From positions 1-29,868 of the forward strand of contig DATNFP010000195.1 of the NCBI GenBank assembly GCA_035606335.1: a stretch of DNA of 29,868 nt. The letters are read 5' to 3'. Made by a program: the position numbers and the translations under genes. This DNA comes from DATNFP01 sp035606335. GTDB taxonomy: Bacteria > Bacteroidota > Bacteroidia > Chitinophagales > Chitinophagaceae. Shown piece by piece: positions 15,638 to 21,261 of the stretch. The stretch's first letter is position 1. Each line of letters begins with the position of its first letter. The notes beneath the pieces are model-generated. The model searched no databases. It was not told where the DNA came from and saw nothing but the letters and a program-made list of their open reading frames with translations.

Positions 15638-15660
15638 CACTTTATATAATAGAATAACTT

Positions 15661-15951
15661 TTAGTGGTAAACTATTTGCATCCCAAGGCGCAACGCTATA
15701 TCCCGCTCCAGGCGGGCTCCACGGCTTTCCTGCCAGCATGGAAGCAGATGTACTTCATCGCATTCAAGCATATTTTTAATGTCGCTGCGTATTGCTTCTT
15801 CCCAACTTTTACTCCTTTGCGTTATTGAGACAGGACTAACTACATTATACCCCTGGGCTGAAAGCTCAGATGCAACCCGGTTAAATTTATCCTTTACTTG
15901 TTCGCGAGGCAAGCCACTTACCTGGCCGCCGATATAAATGGTCTTGCTCAT
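15661..15951 (-). CDS. DUF4406 domain protein (nucleoside deoxyribosyltransferase-like)
   Basis: 96 aa. Starts KTIYIGGQVSGLP, continues with a helix (EQVKDKFNRVASELSAQGYNVVSPVSI) and ends in the segment WEEAIRSDIKNMLECDEVHLLPCWQESRGARLERDIALRLGMQIVY. This order, with the YIGGxxxGLP start and the LLPxWxxSxGAxxExxxA block, is that of DUF4406, a small Rossmann-like family related to nucleoside 2-deoxyribosyltransferases and common in phages and mobile elements. The Glu in RLERDIA matches the catalytic-type Glu of that superfamily. The reaction is unproven. Third in a minus-strand set behind the DnaA-like gene (16211) and the small ORF at 16012, with its own terminator. Confidence 0.85.
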   Translation of the reverse strand: MSKTIYIGGQVSGLPREQVKDKFNRVASELSAQGYNVVSPVSITQRSKSWEEAIRSDIKNMLECDEVHLLPCWQESRGARLERDIALRLGMQIVYH

Positions 15952-16011
15952 ACTTTATATTTTTAATTTATTTAATGTTTTATGGTAATAGCATGGAGCT
16001 GTAAAAAACGA

Positions 16012-16152
16012 TTACAAATATCGTTCCTTCAACCTTGCGGAGTTTGCAGGGGCTGGCAGCTTGCGTTTTTTCCTTGTTTGTAAATAACCAAAAAATGTAA
16101 CGAGCATCTCGTGTTTTACTTGTCTTTTGTCCTTTCTGTTATTCATAATCAT
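16012..16152 (-). CDS. Small basic protein, 46 aa (candidate)
   Basis: A short ORF from an ATG at 16152 (a second Met is two codons on). It is strongly basic: NNRKDKRQVKHEMLV, then FFGYLQTRKKRKLP and SARLKERYL at the end; about one third of residues are Lys or Arg. No homologue recognised. It fills the otherwise unexplained gap between the DnaA-like stop (16211) and the DUF4406 start (15951), on the same strand, 58 and 60 nt from them. Such spacing and a composition that looks protein-like rather than a random AT-rich translation support a real gene, but a chance ORF of this length is possible. A nucleic-acid-binding role is a guess from charge. Confidence 0.42.
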   Translation of the reverse strand: MIMNNRKDKRQVKHEMLVTFFGYLQTRKKRKLPAPANSARLKERYL

Positions 16153-16210
16153 TGGTGCTATATTTTCAAGAGTTACAATCTTTTTATTTTCCTATAAAAT
16201 TTTGTTCCAG

Positions 16211-16639
16211 CTACGATTCCTTCAACCATTTTGTTACAATATCTAGCGCATTGTTGTATTTGTAGTTAAAAATGGGGTCGTTTGTGTACAATAATTCATT
16301 TGCTCTTGTGATGGAATTGATTACTGAGGTATGATCCTGGCCTCCATATAATGTACCAATTTGTTTTAATGTTAGCCTTGGATAAAATCTACGTAGGAGG
16401 TGTGCACCGATAAAGCGCAATTCCACAACATCGGTTTTTCTTGATTTCAGTTTGTAGTCCTCGGGAGCCATGTTAAGACCTGTTGCAATGGTGCGCAACA
16501 TTTGTTCGGGGCTTTTCCTTCCGTTTTCTCTTGCATAAAGCATGAGCGTAACGCATAAGCCAGTCTTAGTCCGTATCTGCTGTTCAGCGGCACGAGCTAT
16601 TGTCCTTGCAGTTTTAAATTCCTGATTAGAAACGAGCAT
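16211..16639 (-). CDS. Stand-alone DnaA domain IV-like DNA-binding protein
   Basis: 142 aa. The C-terminal 75 residues match the DNA-binding domain IV of the replication initiator DnaA: VVELRFIGAHLLRRFYPRLT, then LKQIGTLYGGQDHTSVINSI (about 92-110), equivalent to the DnaA signature GGRDHTTV. No AAA+ ATPase domain is present; the first 60 residues are helical (FKTARTIARAAEQQIRTKTGL). It is about one third the length of DnaA, so it should bind DnaA-box-like DNA without ATP control. The start at 16639 has a strong AAAGGAGGA just upstream, unusual in this phylum; an in-frame ATG at 16699 would add 20 Asn/Ser-rich residues. Divergent from the S24 repressor, which suggests a phage-like regulatory pair. 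Confidence 0.82.
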   Translation of the reverse strand: MLVSNQEFKTARTIARAAEQQIRTKTGLCVTLMLYARENGRKSPEQMLRTIATGLNMAPEDYKLKSRKTDVVELRFIGAHLLRRFYPRLTLKQIGTLYGGQDHTSVINSITRANELLYTNDPIFNYKYNNALDIVTKWLKES

Positions 16640-16716
16640 AAAATCCTCCTTTTTTCTATAGAGATTTGAGTAATTGCTGCTGTTGTTATTATTATACATA
16701 GTTGCTGTTTTTATGA

Positions 16717-16747
16717 TTCAGTCAAGATTATTTGAATTTTCAGTCAA
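16717..16747. repeat. Direct repeat pair TTCAGTCAA, possible operator
   Basis: Two exact copies of TTCAGTCAA (16717-16725 and 16739-16747) with 22-bp periodicity, about two helical turns, between the divergent DnaA-like and S24 repressor genes and directly upstream of the repressor's -33 element. Confidence 0.45.
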
Positions 16748-16751
16748 TTTG

Positions 16752-16784
16752 TTTGGCATTATTCGTTTTTAACTTCTACCTTTG
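16752..16784 (+). promoter_or_regulatory. Promoter of the S24 repressor gene
   Basis: TTTG (16752-16755), 21-nt spacer, TACCTTTG (16777-16784): an exact match to the Bacteroidota sigma-70-type consensus and identical in both boxes and spacing to the TetR promoter at 28210-28242. The leader to the ATG at 16872 would be about 80 nt. Confidence 0.7.
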
Positions 16785-16835
16785 ATCTATTAATTATCAT
16801 TGGTGATACAAAAATATTCCAATTTTTTTGACAAA

Positions 16836-16850
16836 TCCAAATATTTTGGA
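16836..16850. promoter_or_regulatory. 15-bp inverted repeat in the S24 repressor leader
   Basis: TCCAAATATTTTGGA: arms TCCAAA/TTTGGA around TAT, 22 nt before the ATG at 16872. It could be the autoregulatory operator of the repressor, or a leader element. Confidence 0.4.
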
Positions 16851-16871
16851 AAATAATTTTAAAAATATCTT

Positions 16872-17672
16872 ATGGTACATTTAGCAGGTAACCTGAAATT
16901 TTTAAGAAAAAAAGCCGGCAAAACGCAAGATAGTCTTAGCTCTGATATAAGCATTGGCAGAACTACCATTGCTAATTATGAAGCAGGTATAAGTGAGCCC
17001 AACCTGGATACCATTTCATTGTTCGCCAAATATTTTGGAATATCTATAGATGATATGCTGTCAAGTAATTTGGAGAAAAAATCCGGGAATAAAAGCATTA
17101 CAGCCGGTTCGTCAACAGGCCCAAAAGGATTTGACCGTATTCCCCAGGTAGTAACTGTGGATAGTAATGGCAATGATAATATTTTATATGTACCTGTAAA
17201 AGCACGCGCGGGATATCTTTTGGGATATGGTGATCCCGAATTTATGGAAACACTGCCCAGCTTTCGCCTGCCGGGACTAAATAATGCTACCTTCAGAATG
17301 TTTGAAGTGGACGGACCATCTATGGCTCCCAACATACTAAATGGAGACAGGGTAGTGGGTGAATGGGTAGATGATCTGAAAACTATAGTAGATAATCATG
17401 TATATGTTGTAGTGCATAAAGGCGGCGTCGCCGTAAAACGTGTACAGAACCGCATTAAAGAACGTGGAAAATTTTTCCTGAAATCTGACACCATTGCCCA
17501 CAGGCAGGAATTTCCCGTTGTAGAAATAGACCCTGAAGATGTGAATGAGATGTGGTATGCAAGATTAAAAATCAGTTCCGATTTTACTGAACCTACCGAA
17601 GTGTATCATCGTATCACAGACCTGGAGGCAGATATGCAGCAATTAAAGAAACAAATATTGGGAGAAAAATAG
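16872..17672 (+). CDS. XRE-S24 repressor (CI/LexA-like, self-cleaving type)
   Basis: 266 aa. N-terminal XRE helix-turn-helix (about 5-62: LKFLRKKAGKTQDSLSSDISIGRTTIANYEAGISEPNLDT in two parts). A linker leads to a C-terminal S24 peptidase domain. The catalytic pair is intact: Ser150 in EVDGPSMAP and Lys189 in GVAVKRV. An Ala113-Gly114 bond in VKARAGYLL is in the right place to be the self-cleavage site. The C-terminal tail (about 245-262) is a short coiled coil. Such proteins repress prophage or stress genes and are inactivated by RecA-promoted cleavage; this family is also common as a chromosomal regulator in Bacteroidota, so a phage origin is not proven. Divergent from the DnaA-like gene; a consensus promoter and candidate operators lie between. 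It ends 3 nt before the convergent GNAT gene. Confidence 0.9.
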   Translation: MVHLAGNLKFLRKKAGKTQDSLSSDISIGRTTIANYEAGISEPNLDTISLFAKYFGISIDDMLSSNLEKKSGNKSITAGSSTGPKGFDRIPQVVTVDSNGNDNILYVPVKARAGYLLGYGDPEFMETLPSFRLPGLNNATFRMFEVDGPSMAPNILNGDRVVGEWVDDLKTIVDNHVYVVVHKGGVAVKRVQNRIKERGKFFLKSDTIAHRQEFPVVEIDPEDVNEMWYARLKISSDFTEPTEVYHRITDLEADMQQLKKQILGEK

Positions 17673-17675
17673 AAG

Positions 17676-17975
17676 CTATTTACTGTGCACGCTATCTATA
17701 AGATCTGAGTATTCAGGATGATCCTGAAGGTACTTACTTACAAAAGGGCAATAGACAATTACTTTCAAATGGTGCTTGCGGGCATGCTCTAATACATATT
17801 TTACCAACGCTCCGCCAATACCTTTACCTCTCATATCTTCGGGAACAAGTGTTCGCATTAGTACCATGCTACCTTTTAGCCATCGGTACTCGAGAATAGC
17901 ACTTTCACTATTCTCAAAATGTATCTCGAACCTGAATCCTTTTTTATTATTTACAACTTTCATTTTTTCATCCAT
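17676..17975 (-). CDS. Small GNAT N-acetyltransferase (YjdJ/GCN5-like)
   Basis: 99 aa from the ATG at 17975; an upstream TTG would add eight residues. It is one of the minimal GNAT proteins of about 95-100 residues. Recognisable are the strand pair FRFEIHFENSESAILEYRWL, the acetyl-CoA binding loop in LVPEDMRGKGIGGALVKYVL (about 43-62, the Q/RxxGxG/A type RGKGIGG) and the final VIVYCPFVSKYLQDHPEYSDLI, typical of the YidJ/YjdJ group. The substrate is unknown. It is downstream of the YceI gene on the same strand, separated by a probable terminator, and convergent with the S24 repressor. Confidence 0.88.
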   Translation of the reverse strand: MDEKMKVVNNKKGFRFEIHFENSESAILEYRWLKGSMVLMRTLVPEDMRGKGIGGALVKYVLEHARKHHLKVIVYCPFVSKYLQDHPEYSDLIDSVHSK

Positions 17976-18013
17976 GATGCAGCGCAATGTGTTTGTCAAA
18001 TATATACAGAAAG

Positions 18014-18043
18014 AAAAGGCACAGCTATTACACCGCGCCTTTT
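18014..18043 (-). terminator. Terminator downstream of YceI
   Basis: An 11-bp stem with two G-U pairs (minus strand AAAAGGCGCGG...CTGTGCCTTTT), 8-nt loop, followed by CTTTCTG; on the plus strand it ends TTTTTC. It lies 26 nt after the YceI stop and before the GNAT gene. Confidence 0.55.
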
Positions 18044-18068
18044 TCTAATCATACAGAGGAGAACGCAA

Positions 18069-18704
18069 TTACTTCTGCGTAAATTCTACATTTACCATCA
18101 TCGTTACTTCATCACCTACTACAGCGCCACCCGCTTCTGTAAGCTTATTCCATTTTAAACCAAATTCCTTTCTGCTGATCTTTCCTGATGCTTTGAAGCC
18201 CGTCCTGGTAGATCCCATAGGGTCCTTTATTGTACCTCCATATACTACAGCCAGCCTTACTTTCCTGGTTACATCGCGGATGGTAAGATTGCCTTCCAAT
18301 GCATAAATATTGCCTTTTAATCTTTTAAATGAAGTACTGACAAACGTGATGTTGGGATATTTTTCAGCATTAAAAAAATCATCGCTTTTTAAATGCTTAT
18401 CACGCATATCATTATCGGTAGTGATGCTATTTACATCAACTGTAAATTTTATTGATGCATTGTTAAAATTTGAAGAAGGTGACTGAATATCTCCATCAAA
18501 TTTTTTGAAACTTCCTTCCACTTCAGAGATAGTCATGTGAGACACTGAAAACTTTACTGAAGAGTGAACCGGGTCAATCACCCAATGTGAAGGCACACGG
18601 GCGGTTGCATCTTTTTTAACGGATGTCTTTACCTCCGGTTTTGTTTGAGCCATAAGGCCAGTCTGAATGAACACTAACACTGAAAGAATGAATAATTTTC
18701 TCAT
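18069..18704 (-). CDS. YceI family periplasmic protein
   Basis: 211 aa. Signal peptide MRKLFILSVLVFIQTGLMAQ (cleavage near 20). After a Lys/Thr-rich linker the YceI lipocalin-like fold is complete: HWVIDPVHSSVKFSVSHMTISEVEGSFKKFDGDI, FTVDVNSITTDNDMRDKHLKSDDFFNAEKYPNITFVS, and GNLTIRDVTRKVRLAV. These proteins bind polyprenoid-like lipids (isoprenoid quinones in relatives) in the periplasm. Length is normal. The promoter carries a -7 box that overlaps a perfect 20-bp palindrome, so it is likely controlled by a dimeric repressor; a terminator follows the gene. Monocistronic by context. Confidence 0.93.
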   Translation of the reverse strand: MRKLFILSVLVFIQTGLMAQTKPEVKTSVKKDATARVPSHWVIDPVHSSVKFSVSHMTISEVEGSFKKFDGDIQSPSSNFNNASIKFTVDVNSITTDNDMRDKHLKSDDFFNAEKYPNITFVSTSFKRLKGNIYALEGNLTIRDVTRKVRLAVVYGGTIKDPMGSTRTGFKASGKISRKEFGLKWNKLTEAGGAVVGDEVTMMVNVEFTQK

Positions 18705-18721
18705 TTTTTATTTTTGTACAG

Positions 18722-18742
18722 CAAATGTATGTACATACATTT
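18722..18742 (-). promoter_or_regulatory. YceI promoter -7 box overlapped by a 20-bp palindrome
   Basis: On the minus strand, TACATTTG (18722-18729) matches TAnnTTTG. It is embedded in AAATGTATGTACATACATTT (18723-18742), a perfect 20-bp palindrome, 18 nt upstream of the start at 18704. Position and symmetry fit an operator for a dimeric repressor. The -33 element is unclear. Confidence 0.65.
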
Positions 18743-18891
18743 ATCTGAAAAATTAGTTTCTTTTATATGCCTATTATTTAATTTACTTGGCCGATTAAAT
18801 AATATTTGAATTTTAAAAATTGATAGCAGGAGACCAAAAATTCCCAGAACTGTTTAAAAGGATTTACTAACTTAAATTCAAAACATACTGT

Positions 18892-19212
18892 ATGCAGTGG
18901 TATAATTATATAGCTTCGTTTGTAGCAGGAACATTTATCTGCAATTTTGTTCCACATTTTATACATGGCATATCTGGCAAAAAATTCCCAACCCCTTTCT
19001 CCAAACCACCGGGCGTAGGATTATCATCAGCGGGCTTGAATGTTTTATGGTCATTATTTAACTTATTTTTCGGCATAGTGCTGATAATTGCCGGGAGGGT
19101 GAATACAGAACATATCACTTCACTTATTGTTTTCTTTATTGGGTTCGGGGTATTTAGCTATCTCCTGGGTATTACTTTTGAAAAAAATCACGCAAAGAGA
19201 GAAAAGGAATAA
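18892..19212 (+). CDS. Small integral membrane protein, unknown
   Basis: 106 aa. Three hydrophobic segments: about residues 6-25 (IASFVAGTFICNFVPHFIHG), 50-68 (NVLWSLFNLFFGIVLIIAG) and 74-95 (HITSLIVFFIGFGVFSYLLGI), with a Pro/Lys-rich loop between the first two (GKKFPTPFSKPPGVGLSSAG) and a charged tail (EKNHAKREKE). I recognise this as a conserved-looking small membrane protein but cannot name a family with confidence. The Asn-x-x-Pro-His-x-x-His-Gly in helix 1 is notable. It stands alone on the plus strand between the divergent YceI promoter and the S41 peptidase; codon use is ordinary. Confidence 0.68.
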   Translation: MQWYNYIASFVAGTFICNFVPHFIHGISGKKFPTPFSKPPGVGLSSAGLNVLWSLFNLFFGIVLIIAGRVNTEHITSLIVFFIGFGVFSYLLGITFEKNHAKREKE

Positions 19213-19281
19213 TAAAGCAAAGCCTTCTGCACCTATTTCCGTCTTTATTATTTAACTTGTATTGTCCTTAAAACCTCTTTT

Positions 19282-21246
19282 ATGCAGAAGCTCTTACTCT
19301 CTTTTCTTACTTGTTGTATTTGTGCTACTTCTTTTGCACAACCGCCAACTTATCAGCAAAAGCTTTACTATACCTGTAAGGTTTGGGGGTTCGTAAAATA
19401 TTACCATTCTAATGTGTCTAATTGTAATGTGGATTGGGACAGTGTGCTTGTAAGTGTGCTTCCTGCCATAAAAAGCGCAAGCACAAAAGATGAATTTAAT
19501 GACGCACTTGATACTATGCTGCAAGCTGCAGGCTCTACGGCTAAAGCAAGTGGTATCCTACCAGATACATTGCCTGCCAGGCTTAAGTATAACAGGAACT
19601 GGGGATGGACAGATGACGCAATGCTTCGATCGGACGTAAGTGCTACATTAGATACAATAAAAGTAAACTTCAGACCACATGCTGAGTGTTGGGTAAATGA
19701 TACAACAACCATTACCTCTGGATCATATGGTGGTTGGCTAGTATTTCCGCATGATACAACCCTCCTCAATACCAATACATATACCAGCTATCCGGATGAA
19801 AGCCATAGACTACTGTTGATGTTCAAACACTGGAACATTATCAACTATTTTGACCCGTATACTTATGTATTTGATAAGCCCATGGATACAATATTGTATA
19901 ACCATGTATTATCTATGGTATCTGCAGCAAATCCCAACGACCTTTATGAGGCTATTCGGGCCATTACTTCCAGTTTTGATGATGCGCATGTGGAAGGATT
20001 AACAGGGAGTGCCTATATACCTTTTCATGGCTATTATTCTCCACGACTGATGTTGCGATATATTGAAAATAAGTACGTGGTAGTATTATCCGGAGAACCA
20101 TCAATATCTATAGGTGATGCAATAGTATCAGTCGATGGGCTGACAACATCACAATGGGAAGATAGCCTGAAAGGCTATGTATCGGCAGGTAATTCAGCTG
20201 TATTTCGCAGGTTTATGTATAATTATCTGCTCGGAGGGAATTATGGCACTACAACGAATATAACTTATTCGGATAGTATGGGAACGAAACATAATGTTAC
20301 ACTAACGAGAACAGAATATCAATATGGTAGTTATTTTCCAGAATGGTATTATCCTGCAGATTCTCTCAACGATATTGAATGGACAACAATGCCATGTGGT
20401 ACAGGTTATATGAATATAGGCAATCTTACAATAGCCGGAGCTGATTCAGCATATACTGCATTGCAAAATGACCCTGCCATCATATTTGATATACGCAATT
20501 ATCCTATCACCAACTCAGCTTTTTATCTGGCTTACCTGATGTATCCCGCACCTACGCAATTTGCAAAGTTTACTCAACCTGATGTAACTTATCCGGGTAC
20601 ATTTTTTTGGTATTACGATACTTTAGGCGCACTATACAATCCTACTCCTTACAATGGTAAAGTAATATTGTTATTCAACGAAGAAACCCAGAGTTCTGCA
20701 GAATTCAGTTGTATGATATTAGGTGCGCTCCCGAATGTAGTAAAGGTTGGCAGTCAAACAGCCGGAACCGATGGAAATATCACTTACTTTCTCATGAGCC
20801 AGGATATACAAACAGGGTTCACCACTTTAGGAACATTCTACCCTAATGGAGACAGCACAGAGCGCATAGGTATAGTGCCAGATAGCGTAGTAACACCAAC
20901 TATAAAAGGTATAAAGCAACGAAGAGACGAAGTGTTGGAAAAAGCATTAGCTATAGCATGTGCCGCAGCATCTGTACCAACCATTCCTAACAATTATCCG
21001 TCTTATAAAGTGTACCCCAACCCTGCACATGATATGGTAAATATAACAGCAACAAATATTGCGGCAAATAAACTTACTATTGACATAACAGATATTACAG
21101 GCAGAGTGTTAATGGAAAAAGAAGTAACTCCCATCAATCAAAACATCTCTGCTCATTTTGACGTAAAAGCGTTAGCTGCCGGGATGTATCTTGTAAATAT
21201 GAAAGGCGATACGCAACAATACAGTACTAAGATCATTATCCAATAA
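19282..21246 (+). CDS. Secreted S41 peptidase with T9SS C-terminal sorting domain
   Basis: 654 aa. Signal peptide MQKLLLSFLTCCICATSFAQ. The N-terminal helical part (KVWGFVKYYHSNVSNCNVDW) is that of Bacteroidota S41 peptidases. A PDZ-like region at about 250-290 contains GDAIVSVDGL. The S41 core follows: NIGNLTIAGADSAYTAL, IIFDIRNYP (usually IIDLRxN), VILLFNEETQSSAEFS with the predicted nucleophile at Ser472 or its neighbour Ser471, and GSQTAGTDGN. The C-terminal about 80 residues form a Por secretion domain (YKVYPNPAHDMVNI, DITGRV, GMYLVNM...STKIIIQ), so the enzyme should be exported by the type IX system and anchored to or released from the surface. 15 nt before the M43-like gene; likely an operon. 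Confidence 0.88.
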   Translation: MQKLLLSFLTCCICATSFAQPPTYQQKLYYTCKVWGFVKYYHSNVSNCNVDWDSVLVSVLPAIKSASTKDEFNDALDTMLQAAGSTAKASGILPDTLPARLKYNRNWGWTDDAMLRSDVSATLDTIKVNFRPHAECWVNDTTTITSGSYGGWLVFPHDTTLLNTNTYTSYPDESHRLLLMFKHWNIINYFDPYTYVFDKPMDTILYNHVLSMVSAANPNDLYEAIRAITSSFDDAHVEGLTGSAYIPFHGYYSPRLMLRYIENKYVVVLSGEPSISIGDAIVSVDGLTTSQWEDSLKGYVSAGNSAVFRRFMYNYLLGGNYGTTTNITYSDSMGTKHNVTLTRTEYQYGSYFPEWYYPADSLNDIEWTTMPCGTGYMNIGNLTIAGADSAYTALQNDPAIIFDIRNYPITNSAFYLAYLMYPAPTQFAKFTQPDVTYPGTFFWYYDTLGALYNPTPYNGKVILLFNEETQSSAEFSCMILGALPNVVKVGSQTAGTDGNITYFLMSQDIQTGFTTLGTFYPNGDSTERIGIVPDSVVTPTIKGIKQRRDEVLEKALAIACAAASVPTIPNNYPSYKVYPNPAHDMVNITATNIAANKLTIDITDITGRVLMEKEVTPINQNISAHFDVKALAAGMYLVNMKGDTQQYSTKIIIQ

Positions 21247-21261
21247 GTACTCACATCTTTT

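Larger units (their letters stand above)
15210..15660. other. Gene-free AT-rich interval with terminators and repeat motifs
   Basis: No convincing protein-coding gene is seen. It holds the 5' region of the 14916-15209 gene, a 13-bp palindrome GATAGTAACTATC (15271-15283), a minus-strand terminator (15384-15408), a possible small RNA ending there, a cluster of TTAACGA-type half-sites (15555-15591) and the terminator of the DUF4406 gene (15604-15637). Confidence 0.6.

Noticed and set aside
16640..16871. Chromosomal replication origin beside the DnaA-like gene
   Set aside because: No cluster of TTATNCACA DnaA boxes is seen and the gene is not full-length dnaA.
15210..17672. A complete prophage or integrative element
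   Set aside because: No integrase, terminase, structural gene, tRNA or attachment repeat is visible; only regulatory/replication-like genes remain.
19208..19252. AATAATAAAG/CTTTATTATT inverted repeat after the small membrane protein gene
   Set aside because: The arms are perfect but AT-rich, the loop is 25 nt and the left arm overlaps the stop codon; chance is likely.
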